DNA of 46,120 nt from Bryobacterales bacterium (GTDB lineage Bacteria; Acidobacteriota; Terriglobia; Bryobacterales; Bryobacteraceae). The notes below the pieces were generated by a model. That model saw only the letters and a list, made by a program, of their open reading frames with translations, made no database searches and had not been told where the DNA came from. Positions 23,252-31,257 of this stretch are shown piece after piece. The position numbers and the translations under genes are program-made. Location: assembly GCA_020854055.1 (NCBI GenBank), contig JADZGD010000052.1, forward strand, positions 1 to 46,120, in the 5' to 3' direction. How positions within the stretch are numbered: the first letter of the stretch is position 1; the number at the start of each line of letters is the position of its first letter.

Positions 23252-23624
23252 CTTTCGAGTAAACGCCGCCGCGCGGCGTGAACTCGCCGGTGACGGTGAT
23301 GGAGACCGGATTCGTGGCCTTTACAATGTCCCTCAGAAAACGGTTCACCACGTTTTCCTGGAAGATACCCAGATTGCGGTATGCCAGCATGTACATCTTC
23401 AGCGACTTCAACTCCAGGCAAACCTTATCCGGCACGTAGCGGACGATCACCTCGCCATGGTCCGGCAGACCGGTACGTGGGCAGACTGAGGTAAATTCCG
23501 GCATCCGGATCTCGATCTCGTAACCCGGATACTGGTTTTCCCAGGTCTCGATTTCCGGTAGCGGCGCGGCGATGCCGGCCCGCGCATGCTCGCTGGTATA
23601 AACCCGTTTTTGCTGTTTCTTCAT
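23208..23624 (-). CDS. queF: NADPH-dependent 7-cyano-7-deazaguanine reductase (QueF)
   Basis: This 138-residue enzyme reduces preQ0 to preQ1 in queuosine biosynthesis. It has the substrate-thioimide Cys in TSVCPRTGLPD (C48), the following Asp55 and the NADPH-binding region LELKSLKMYMLAYRN (E71). At the position where the Bacillus enzyme has FHE, this one reads FQE (Gln89), a conservative-looking but non-standard residue. Length matches the unimodular (type I) class. It starts with ATGA overlapping the upstream gene's stop, so translation is coupled to the TIGR00300 protein. No other queuosine gene is in the window. Confidence 0.95.
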   Translation of the reverse strand: MKKQQKRVYTSEHARAGIAAPLPEIETWENQYPGYEIEIRMPEFTSVCPRTGLPDHGEVIVRYVPDKVCLELKSLKMYMLAYRNLGIFQENVVNRFLRDIVKATNPVSITVTGEFTPRGGVYSKVTASWSRKRRGSSS

Positions 23625-24856
23625 GCTTTCCGTAACTGCTCCGCCAGCAGGTCCAGGAACATGCCCACATCGGTGACCACTCCGATGGCCTGGCCCGTTC
23701 CGCGATCGCTCACCTTGGTCGCCACCGCGGGATTGATGTCCACACACACGATCTTCACCCAACTGGGCGACATGTTGCCCACGGCGATCGAGTGCAGCAT
23801 CGACCCCAGGCACAGCACCAGGCCGGCCTCGCGCAACTGCCCGGCGTAAGCATCCTGCGCCTGGTTCATGTCGGTAATCGTATCGGGAAGCGGCCCATCG
23901 TCGCGCAGGCTTCCGGCCAGTACAAACGGCACGTTGTTACGCACGCACTCATAGAGCACCCCGCTGGCGAGCCGCCCGCTCTCCACCGCCTGCCTGATGC
24001 CGCCTTCGTGATAAATGGCATTGATGGCGCGCATGTGATTGCGATGGCCGTGCTCCGCCTGGCGGCCATCCGACTGGCGGATGCCAAGTGAAGTTCCCAG
24101 CAACGCAGACTCGACGTCGTGAACACCCAGCGCATTGCCGGCCAGTAGCGCGTGTACAAAACCATTGCGGATCAGCGATGCCAGCGCCGCCGCCCCGCCG
24201 GTATGAACCACCACCGGGCCGGCCACCACCACCACACGCTGGCCCTGGGAAATGGTCTGGCGAATCAGCGCCGCCGTCTGCCGCACGGCAGTCTCCACCT
24301 GCCGTTCCGAAGAGATGCCGTTCGACATGAACGCGAACGACAACCGGTCGCGCTCCTTGGATTCCGGCACCACACGGATACCGCGCATACCCACCACTAC
24401 GCGGTCGCCGGCCACCAGGTCACGCAACTTTTTGCAGATGATACGATCGCCTTCGGCCACCAGCAGCGCATCCATACGCTGGTTTTCGGCAGGGATCCAC
24501 TTGCCGCCCAGCCGGACCAGGGTGCGGTGGTTCGTGGTGGAGTAAAAGTCCACCGGCGCGCAGCGGTCCCGGCCGATTGTCATTAATTCGGCGTCGCTTG
24601 AATCCACCGGCGAGCAGCCCAGCCCGAGCAGCGCGCTCATCATTTTGGCCATCTGCTCGGAGTCAGCCGCTTCTATTCTCAGGCGGAGGCGGGAGGGTTC
24701 GCTATTGGTGCGCCCTATATGGAAGTGCTCTACTTCGAAGCGCCCGTCGCACTCGACGACGGTATCGAAGATGCGCTCCATGATGTGCGAATCGATCAAG
24801 TGTCCTTCGGCCTCGACAACTTCTTGAAGAGGCACGGGTGCATTGGCGGGCGTCAT
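23621..24856 (-). CDS. TIGR00300/LOR-SDH conserved-domain protein (ornithine cyclodeaminase-like)
   Basis: This 411-residue protein has the N-terminal LOR/SDH conserved domain (EVVEAEGHLIDSHIMERIFD, then HIGRTNSEPSRLRLRIEA) and a middle and C-terminal Rossmann-like region. That region contains VVVVAGPVVVHTGGAAALASL, ALLAGNALGVHDVES and VKIVCVDINPAVATKVSDRG. Archaeal and cyanobacterial relatives of this family are ornithine cyclodeaminases or are fused to arginine dihydrolase; the domain is also found in the plant LKR/SDH enzyme. No arginine dihydrolase domain is present here. It is 48 bp downstream of the sulfatase and overlaps queF by 4 nt. The reaction in this organism is inferred from family. 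Confidence 0.88.
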   Translation of the reverse strand: MTPANAPVPLQEVVEAEGHLIDSHIMERIFDTVVECDGRFEVEHFHIGRTNSEPSRLRLRIEAADSEQMAKMMSALLGLGCSPVDSSDAELMTIGRDRCAPVDFYSTTNHRTLVRLGGKWIPAENQRMDALLVAEGDRIICKKLRDLVAGDRVVVGMRGIRVVPESKERDRLSFAFMSNGISSERQVETAVRQTAALIRQTISQGQRVVVVAGPVVVHTGGAAALASLIRNGFVHALLAGNALGVHDVESALLGTSLGIRQSDGRQAEHGHRNHMRAINAIYHEGGIRQAVESGRLASGVLYECVRNNVPFVLAGSLRDDGPLPDTITDMNQAQDAYAGQLREAGLVLCLGSMLHSIAVGNMSPSWVKIVCVDINPAVATKVSDRGTGQAIGVVTDVGMFLDLLAEQLRKA

Positions 24857-24904
24857 GCTGTTTCTTTCAGGATACCGTAGGGGCGGCGCCGTCAGAAATA
24901 TGGC

Positions 24905-26248
24905 TTAGCGCCGCCCGGCGAGCACCTGGTCAAGTGGAGGACGATTCGTCTTCATCAGCCCATCAATTTTTTTCACAACATCGGGATGCGCAGCCGCGAC
25001 ATTGTTCTGCTCACCGATGTCCGCGCCCAGGTCATAAAGCTCCACCGGGCCATCCTCGCCAATGCGCACGCCCTTCCAGTCGCCCATGCGCACAGCCTCC
25101 TTCAGTCCACCCTCGCCAAACACCCAGTAGAGCGGCGCGTGCTCCGGCTGCCGCCCACCGGTCAGGGCCGGAACGAAGGAGACCCCATCGGTCCGGGCTG
25201 GGCGCGGCTGGCCGGTGAGATCGGCGGCCGTAGCCAGGAAGTCCCAAAACGCGATCACCGCGCCGCTGGTGGAACCCGCCTGGATTCTCTGTGGCCAGCG
25301 GGCAACAAACGGTACGCGGATGCCGCCCTCGTAAAGATCGCGCTTGATGCCTCGCAGCGGCCCACTGCTGTGGAAGTAGTTCGCATCGTGGCCGCCCTCC
25401 TTGTGCGGGCCGTTATCGCTGGCAAAAATCACCAACGTGTTGCGATCCATCCCCTTGCGCGCGAGAGACGCCATCAGTTGCCCGATAGCCGAATCCATGC
25501 CGGTGATCATGGCGGCAAAATTCTTCTCAGGCTGTGGCCAGTTCTTCGAATGGTAAATCGAGTCGCTCGGCACCTGCATGCCGTTGCCGGTGTCGTGCCC
25601 CGCCTGGTTATTGGCATGCGGCGTGGTGTAGCAGAGGTGCAGGAAGAACGGTTGCTTACCGGCCCCGTCAATAAACCCGAGCGCCCTCTCGGTGAACAGG
25701 TCCGTCGCATACAGAACGGGTTTCGTCCCCAGGTTCTTGGTAAGCACCCTGGCGCCGTCACCATCCAACAGTACGTCGGGGTAATAGTTGTGCGCATGGG
25801 TCTGGCTGAAAAAGCCGAACCACTCGTCAAACCCCTTGCGGGTGGGATAACCGCTGGTGCCCAGTTCGCCGAGCGACCATTTGCCGTAAAGCGCCGTCCG
25901 GTAACCGGCGTTGCGAAACACTTCGGCCACCGTCAGGTCGGTGGACAGAATCGGGCCCGCCGCGTTGCTGCGCATCCGCGCATGGGTAGGCGCCATGCCG
26001 GTCATCAGGCAGCAGCGCGACGGTGCGCAAACCGTGGCCCCTGCGTAGGCCTGGGTGAACCGGATACCTTCGCGCGCCAACCGGTCGATGTTCGGTGTCT
26101 CGATCTGCTTCTGCCCATAGCAGCCGATATCGCCATAACCGAGATCATCCGCCAGTACAAAGACCACGTTCGGGGGCTGGGCTGCCGCGGCCCCGCTCCA
26201 ACGGGTTCCCGCCAAAGCCAGCACGCCGAGAACGCTTCGCCGGTCCAT
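24905..26248 (-). CDS. Exported sulfatase (formylglycine type)
   Basis: This 447-residue arylsulfatase-family enzyme removes sulfate esters. The metal site DDLGYGD is at about residues 34-40. The CAPSR signature (C74-R78, giving formylglycine at C74) and the downstream SNAAGPILSTDLTVAEVF, GKWSLGE and FASDNGPHKEGG motifs all match. The N-terminus MDRRSVLGVLALAGTRWSG resembles a Tat or lipoprotein-like signal, so it acts in the periplasm. The ATG at 26248 has GGGAGGTG just upstream, so the longer frame to 26413 is not used. Activation would need a sulfatase-modifying enzyme, not seen here. A dienelactone hydrolase gene is divergent. Confidence 0.93.
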   Translation of the reverse strand: MDRRSVLGVLALAGTRWSGAAAAQPPNVVFVLADDLGYGDIGCYGQKQIETPNIDRLAREGIRFTQAYAGATVCAPSRCCLMTGMAPTHARMRSNAAGPILSTDLTVAEVFRNAGYRTALYGKWSLGELGTSGYPTRKGFDEWFGFFSQTHAHNYYPDVLLDGDGARVLTKNLGTKPVLYATDLFTERALGFIDGAGKQPFFLHLCYTTPHANNQAGHDTGNGMQVPSDSIYHSKNWPQPEKNFAAMITGMDSAIGQLMASLARKGMDRNTLVIFASDNGPHKEGGHDANYFHSSGPLRGIKRDLYEGGIRVPFVARWPQRIQAGSTSGAVIAFWDFLATAADLTGQPRPARTDGVSFVPALTGGRQPEHAPLYWVFGEGGLKEAVRMGDWKGVRIGEDGPVELYDLGADIGEQNNVAAAHPDVVKKIDGLMKTNRPPLDQVLAGRR

Positions 26249-26294
26249 AATCACCTCCCGCGCCATCACCACGAGCACAACTGACAACGGGAAA

Positions 26295-26324
26295 ATTCTA
26301 TCGAATTCCGCTGCCTGCCTCCAA
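26295..26324 (-). promoter_or_regulatory. Candidate promoter for the sulfatase gene
   Basis: TTGGAG (26324-26319) and TAGAAT (26300-26295) on the minus strand are 18 bp apart. The start would fall about 45 nt before the sulfatase ATG. The same short region must also hold the promoter of the divergent gene at 26344. Confidence 0.4.
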
Positions 26325-26343
26325 TTCGCGCTACAAAGGAGCA

Positions 26344-27129
26344 ATGAGGGGCTCAATTCTACTTGCTGCTGTTTTCGCCCTGCCGCTCGCCGGGCAGGAC
26401 TGGGCGCGTACAATGCTCGACAAATCTCCCCGCCATCGGGAGTGGATCACCGTGCAGCATGACGGGCGAGCGGTGGAGACCTTCGCCGTCTATCCTGAAT
26501 CGAGCGCCAAAACTCCCGTGGTGCTGGTGATTCACGAAATCTTCGGCCTCACAGACTGGGCGCAGAATGTAACCGACGAATTCGCCCGCGCCGGCTACAT
26601 CGCCCTGGCGCCCGATCTGCTCTCGGGCATGGCGCCCAAGGGCGGGCGCACACCGGACTTCCCACCCGGCGCCCTTGGACCGGTGATTGCCAAACTGGAT
26701 CCGGACCAGATTACGGCTGACCTGAACGCGGTAGCCGATTACGGCCTTAAGCTCCCGGCGGCGCAAAGAAAGCTCTTTGTCGCCGGTTTCTGCTGGGGCG
26801 GCGGACAGAGCTTCCGCTTCGCTACGAACCGCCGCGATCTGGCTGCCGCCCTGGTCTTTTACGGCCCTCCACCGGACACGAATGCGATAAGGAGAATCAG
26901 CGCGCCCGTATTCGGCTTCTACGCCGGCAACGATGCGAGGGTAGACGCTACCATCCCCGGCACCATCGCGGCAATGAGAGCGGCGGGCAAAAAATACCAC
27001 CCGGTCACTTATGAAGGCGCCGGCCACGGGTTCATGCGCGCGGGTGAGGCGCCGGATGCCTCCCAAGCCAATGCAAGGGCGCGTAGCGAGGCCTGGGTGC
27101 GAATCAAGAAGGTTCTGGCCGCCAACTGA
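26344..27129 (+). CDS. Dienelactone hydrolase-family protein, exported
   Basis: This 261-residue protein has a short signal peptide (MRGSILLAAVFALPLAGQ). The dienelactone-hydrolase core has VVLVIHEIFGLTDWAQNV, the nucleophile Cys in AGFCWGGGQ (C150), an acid in YAGNDARVD (D197) and a His in EGAGHGFMR (H228). This is the Cys-Asp-His triad of the family, which opens dienelactones or related esters. Here the substrate is probably an extracellular or periplasmic ester. AAAGGAGC precedes the ATG. It is divergent from the sulfatase and 56 bp upstream of a Tat-tagged oxidoreductase. Confidence 0.92.
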   Translation: MRGSILLAAVFALPLAGQDWARTMLDKSPRHREWITVQHDGRAVETFAVYPESSAKTPVVLVIHEIFGLTDWAQNVTDEFARAGYIALAPDLLSGMAPKGGRTPDFPPGALGPVIAKLDPDQITADLNAVADYGLKLPAAQRKLFVAGFCWGGGQSFRFATNRRDLAAALVFYGPPPDTNAIRRISAPVFGFYAGNDARVDATIPGTIAAMRAAGKKYHPVTYEGAGHGFMRAGEAPDASQANARARSEAWVRIKKVLAAN

Positions 27130-27154
27130 CCAGGCCTGCGGCCGCAGCATATGT

Positions 27155-27168
27155 GTACGTTGTAGTAC
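27155..27168. promoter_or_regulatory. Repeated GTAC/GTAGTAC motif upstream of a Gfo/Idh gene
   Basis: GTACGTTGTAGTAC lies 17 bp before the start of the Tat-tagged oxidoreductase. Its reverse complement begins GTACTACAACGTAC and resembles GTACTACTGGTAC at 1782-1794, including the A/T-rich bases that follow. GTAGTAC/TACTAC half-sites resemble BlaI/MecI-family operators, which are common in Acidobacteria. The link is an inference. Confidence 0.35.
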
Positions 27169-27185
27169 GATCGGCGTGAGGAATT

Positions 27186-28490
27186 ATGGAACGAAGACAT
27201 TTCCTGCTCAGCTCAGTCGCTGCCACCAGCGCAGTGACGTCCAGCGCGCTGGCAAGCGCAAACGGCCGCATTCGCGTCGCCTGCGTCGGCGTGCGGGGAC
27301 GGGGCCGGTCACACATTGACGCCTACACCAAAATGCCGAACGTCGAGGTCGCTGCCATTTGCGACATCGACGAGTCGGTCCTCAACCAGCGCCTGCGCGA
27401 GGTCGAATCCAAGACCGGCAAAAGACCCGTGGGTCTCACCGATTTCCGAAAATTGCTGGATGACAAGTCGATTGACGCGGTGTCGATCGCCACCCAGAAT
27501 CACAACCACACGCTGCAAGCCGTCTGGGCGTGCCAGGCAGGCAAGGACGTGTACGTTGAGAAACCCTGTTCGCACAACATCTTCGAGGCGCGGCAGATTG
27601 TGGCCGCGGCGCACAAGTACGACCGCATCGTTCAGCACGGCACGCAGAGCCGCTCAAGCGCCGCACTGAAGGAGGCCGCGCTGAAATTGAGGCAAGGCAT
27701 GCTCGGCGACGTCTATATGAGCCGGGGCCTCTGCTTCAAGTGGCGGAACACGATCGGCCACAAGCCGGAGCGGCCGGTGCCGGCCGGCGTTCACTATGAT
27801 GCCTGGGTCGGGCCGGCTCCGATGAGACCCTTCACCGAAAACCGCTTCCACTACAACTGGCACTGGTTCTGGGATTACGGCAACGGCGACCTTGGCAACC
27901 AGGGCATTCACCAGATGGATATCGCCCGCTGGCTATTGGGCGGCAGGTATCCGGTCCGCGTCTCGGCGATGGGCGGCAAGTATATGTTCGACGACGATCA
28001 GGAAACGCCGAACACCCTGGTGGCGACCTTCGATTACGTAATCGACGGCAAGCCCCGCCTGCTGGTTTTCGAGGTACGCCACTGGATCTCGAACGACGAG
28101 GCCGGGATTCGAGACGGGCGCGCCAAGGGTAAGGGCGGCAACGTCATCGGCAATATCGTCTATGGCTCCAAGGGCTACCTGGTAGTGAGCAACGGCTACG
28201 AGACGTTCCTCGGACGTGAACAGGAACCTGGACCGTCGAACCATGAAGGCGGCGATAACTTCGGCAACTTCATCCAGGTGATGCGGAGCCGTAATCGCAG
28301 CGAGCAGAATGCGCCGATTGAAGAGGGCGCCGATTCCACCGTCCTGGTTCACCTGGCCAACATCTCCTACCGTCTGAAGCGTTCCCTGGCGTTCGATGGC
28401 GAGAAGATGGTCTGTCCTGGTGATTCGGAAGCGACTGCCATGTTTACCCAGAACTACCGCCCGCCTTACGTCGTACCAGAGAACGTATAA
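27186..28490 (+). CDS. Tat-tagged Gfo/Idh/MocA-family oxidoreductase
   Basis: This 434-residue oxidoreductase starts MERRHFLLSS and continues with a short hydrophobic stretch, a Tat-like signal. The Rossmann motif is RVACVGVRGRGRSHID (about 30-45), with DKSIDAVSIATQNHNH for substrate and the family lysine in VEKPCSHN (about residue 125). The C-terminal alpha/beta domain carries WDYGNGDLGNQGIHQMDIAR, typical of this family. Enzymes of this type use bound NAD(P) to oxidise or rearrange sugars. GAGGAATT precedes the ATG. The substrate is unknown; periplasmic placement suggests a polymer-derived sugar. Confidence 0.93.
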   Translation: MERRHFLLSSVAATSAVTSSALASANGRIRVACVGVRGRGRSHIDAYTKMPNVEVAAICDIDESVLNQRLREVESKTGKRPVGLTDFRKLLDDKSIDAVSIATQNHNHTLQAVWACQAGKDVYVEKPCSHNIFEARQIVAAAHKYDRIVQHGTQSRSSAALKEAALKLRQGMLGDVYMSRGLCFKWRNTIGHKPERPVPAGVHYDAWVGPAPMRPFTENRFHYNWHWFWDYGNGDLGNQGIHQMDIARWLLGGRYPVRVSAMGGKYMFDDDQETPNTLVATFDYVIDGKPRLLVFEVRHWISNDEAGIRDGRAKGKGGNVIGNIVYGSKGYLVVSNGYETFLGREQEPGPSNHEGGDNFGNFIQVMRSRNRSEQNAPIEEGADSTVLVHLANISYRLKRSLAFDGEKMVCPGDSEATAMFTQNYRPPYVVPENV

Positions 28491-28542
28491 CCGGGGAGCC
28501 GGGCCTCGCCCGGCTATACCCTCATGTTACATTGGCAGGCGT

Positions 28543-30393
28543 ATGCTGCACCCCTCATGGCCGGAAGTCATTCTTCTTGTCCTCCTTCTGGCCGGCTCAC
28601 TCTATACCTTCTGGCTGCGCCTCGGCCCGATTCTGAAAAACGTCCTGCGGTCGAAAAAGGATACCGATTTTGTCCTCCACCCGATCGGCGGACGGATCTG
28701 GTACTGGTTATGGGAAGTTGCCATACAGGGCAAAGTCATCCGTGAGCGCCCGCTGGCCGGCATCTCGCATGCCTTGGTCTTCTGGGGCTTTTGCGCCTTC
28801 GCCCTGGTCTCGATACATCATCTGGCCGCGGGCTTCGGTCTGAGCGTTCTGCCCGAGCGCTCACCGTTCGGGACCGTTTACTTTGCGTTCGTCGCCGTAT
28901 TCGCCGCGCTGGTTTTTGTCTCCATCACCATTCTGGCGATCCGCCGCTTCGTCGCCCGGCCCTGGTACTTTGGCAAGGTATCGCCTGAATCGGGAGTGAT
29001 CGCCTTCCTCATTGCCCTGTTGATGGCCACATACCTGGTGGCCTATTTCCAGTTGGTGAAGGAAGGAACCATCGCGGCCCGCCTGAACTGGTGGATTCAC
29101 ACGCTGACCCTGCTGGGGTTCCTTCCGCTGATTCCACACACCAAGCACCTGCACCTGATGATCAGCCCGGTTACGGTCCTGCTGAAGCGGGACGGCTTCA
29201 GCAAGATTCCGCCGCTCACCGGCGACGAAGACTTCGGCCTGGTGAACGGCAAGGACATGACGCAGATCGCAGCGCTTCAAGCCTACACCTGCGTGGAATG
29301 CGGACGCTGTACGGAACACTGTCCGGCGGCGAATACCGGCAAGATACTGAACCCCAAAGAAGTAGTGCTCGGCCTGCGGCGCTACATGAACCAGTACGGG
29401 CTGGAATCGGAAGTGAATTATTTGGGCTCCACCAACTCAATGGAAGCCATGTTCCAGTGCACCACCTGCGGCGCGTGCGAATACCAGTGTCCGGTGGGCA
29501 TCCAGCATCTTCCCATGATTATTGGGTTGCGCCGCGGCGCGGTGAATACCGGCGACTGGGACGACGAACACGGCGGTAAGCTCTTCCTGAACCTCGAGCG
29601 CTACGGCAATGCCATGGGTTTCCCGCAAAGCGAGCGCGACAAATTCATTCAGAAAAACGAGATTCCATACTTCGACGGTAGCCAGGAGTACTGCTTGTGG
29701 ATGGGCTGCATGGGCTCCTACGATCCGGGAGGCCGGGAGATCATACTCTCGCTGGCCAAGGTGATGCGGCACCTGGGCGTCTCTTTTGGCGTTCTGAAGA
29801 AGGAACGCTGCTCAGGCGATCCGGTCCGGCGCCTCGGCAACGACCTCGCCTTCCAGCAGGTGCTTGAGCAAAACAGGGAACAGATGGAGACGGCCAAGGT
29901 GAAAAAGCTGATTTCCATCTGCCCTCACTGTGTGAGGACCATCGGCACGGATTGGGCCGAGGCAGGCGCTCAAATGCCCATCGAACATCACAGCGAGTTC
30001 CTTGCGCGCCACAAAGACAAGCTGCCAAAAAGCAAATCCGGCGAGAAGATCGTCTTCCACGATCCCTGCTACCTGGGACGGTACCGTGGCATCTACGACG
30101 AGCCGCGCCAGGTGGCCGCGCTGGGCGGCAAACTGGTGGAAGCGGAACGTTCTCACCAGCGCTCGTTCTGCTGCGGCGCCGGCGGTGGACTGATATTTCT
30201 GGGCGAGGAGAAGGGCAAACGGATCAACGTAACCCGCACCGAACAGTTGATGGCTACCGGAGCGGACTTGATCGGTACTGCCTGCCCCTTCTGCCACTCG
30301 ATGTTCCGTGATGCGCTGGGGACCGTTTCTTCCCCCGCGCCCGGACTGCGGGACATCGTGCAGATCGCCGCCGATTCCCTGGAGCAGGCGTAA
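28543..30393 (+). CDS. Membrane (Fe-S) protein related to heterodisulfide reductase subunit D
   Basis: This 616-residue protein has an N-terminal membrane part of about five helices with possible haem-ligand His residues (GISHALVFWGF, IHHLAAG, NWWIHTLTLLG). This resembles the cytochrome b of NarI/DsrM-type subunits. Two [4Fe-4S] motifs follow, CVECGRCTEHCP (first Cys about 250) and CTTCGACEYQCP (first Cys about 309). Two CCG domains end the protein, with ERCSGDPVRRLG and FHDPCYLGRY...SFCCGAGGG. Such proteins pass electrons between flavoproteins (for example ETF) and membrane quinone. No etfAB lies next to it here. The ATG at 28543 has a weak AGG site. It converges on the PmoA-like gene, 3 bp apart. 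Confidence 0.92.
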   Translation: MLHPSWPEVILLVLLLAGSLYTFWLRLGPILKNVLRSKKDTDFVLHPIGGRIWYWLWEVAIQGKVIRERPLAGISHALVFWGFCAFALVSIHHLAAGFGLSVLPERSPFGTVYFAFVAVFAALVFVSITILAIRRFVARPWYFGKVSPESGVIAFLIALLMATYLVAYFQLVKEGTIAARLNWWIHTLTLLGFLPLIPHTKHLHLMISPVTVLLKRDGFSKIPPLTGDEDFGLVNGKDMTQIAALQAYTCVECGRCTEHCPAANTGKILNPKEVVLGLRRYMNQYGLESEVNYLGSTNSMEAMFQCTTCGACEYQCPVGIQHLPMIIGLRRGAVNTGDWDDEHGGKLFLNLERYGNAMGFPQSERDKFIQKNEIPYFDGSQEYCLWMGCMGSYDPGGREIILSLAKVMRHLGVSFGVLKKERCSGDPVRRLGNDLAFQQVLEQNREQMETAKVKKLISICPHCVRTIGTDWAEAGAQMPIEHHSEFLARHKDKLPKSKSGEKIVFHDPCYLGRYRGIYDEPRQVAALGGKLVEAERSHQRSFCCGAGGGLIFLGEEKGKRINVTRTEQLMATGADLIGTACPFCHSMFRDALGTVSSPAPGLRDIVQIAADSLEQA

Positions 30394-30396
30394 CGG

Positions 30397-31257
30397 CTAT
30401 TTATCAGTCAAATCCACCCGGAAAGCAAGCACCAGCGGCTTGCCCGGATGGATTGCATAGGAGGAGACTTGAGCGGTCTTACCGGGGAATGACGCCCCCA
30501 CAAAGCCATACGGCCGCAGGCACCACTGATAGGGCAGCCCTGGATTGGACGGCGAAGGTGTAATGCGCAGCGCCGCCCGCCTTCCCTGGTAGACACCTTC
30601 CAGCTCCGCCCACTGATGCGCGTGAAGGTCGTCACGGTCCGGAAGCACACCTTGGTCCGTCCGGATCACAGTCTCTTCACGCGGCGCAAACCTCGCACAA
30701 AAGCCACCGTAACTCTTGTTCGCATCATCGGAGCCGCGAAGCGTAACCGGGGATCCCGCCGCTTCAAAGCGAAGCTGAACATCCAGTGTACGGGTGTGAT
30801 GCGCCGTGGGGCGCACGGTCACCTTGACGTGCTCTCGAACTACCTGCTTCTCGCCGGTGTACCACCCGTTAACCACCTCAAAGGTGCCGCCCCTCCAGCG
30901 CAGTGAACCCGGCACGATTCGTTCCCGGAGACCCTCCACCATCCACGAGTCGTACTTGTGGCCATCAACCCCGACAGTGGGCCAGGCCCAGAACAGGCCT
31001 CGATGATGATAGTGGTCCTTGGGAAAATCGTCGAGAACCAGGGTGCCGCCGGGCGTGTAAACGGGAAACAAGTAGCAACAGCGGCGCCGGTCCTCGGGCA
31101 CTCCAGGCTTCAGTTGCGGTCCATCGTTGTAGACCAGCGCCGTCTTCCCGTTCTCAATCAACTCCAGGCGGCCATCGGCATGATGCTTCCAGGCAAACGA
31201 TGAACCTGCCGCCGCGGGCAGCGCGGTGATCATCAGGGCGAAAAGGAACTTACGCAC
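30397..31257 (-). CDS. PmoA-like (DUF6807) exported protein
   Basis: This 286-residue protein has a signal peptide (MRKFLFALMITALPAAAGSS) and a beta-rich domain of the DUF6807 family, often annotated as PmoA-like. Diagnostic segments are RCCYLFPVYTPGGTLVLDDF, KDHYHHRGLFWAWPTVGVDG and HHTRTLDVQLRFEA. PYQWCLRPYGFVGASFPGK lies near the end. The name comes from weak similarity to methane monooxygenase; no copper or iron oxidase role is supported. These proteins are common in polymer-degrading bacteria next to dehydrogenases. It overlaps the upstream enolase-superfamily gene by 8 bp, so it is the last gene of a three-gene operon. Confidence 0.85.
   Translation of the reverse strand: MRKFLFALMITALPAAAGSSFAWKHHADGRLELIENGKTALVYNDGPQLKPGVPEDRRRCCYLFPVYTPGGTLVLDDFPKDHYHHRGLFWAWPTVGVDGHKYDSWMVEGLRERIVPGSLRWRGGTFEVVNGWYTGEKQVVREHVKVTVRPTAHHTRTLDVQLRFEAAGSPVTLRGSDDANKSYGGFCARFAPREETVIRTDQGVLPDRDDLHAHQWAELEGVYQGRRAALRITPSPSNPGLPYQWCLRPYGFVGASFPGKTAQVSSYAIHPGKPLVLAFRVDLTDK

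Noticed and set aside
24986..26284. 432-residue plus-strand ORF opposite the sulfatase
   Set aside because: It is antisense to a gene with intact catalytic motifs and has no start signal or domain.
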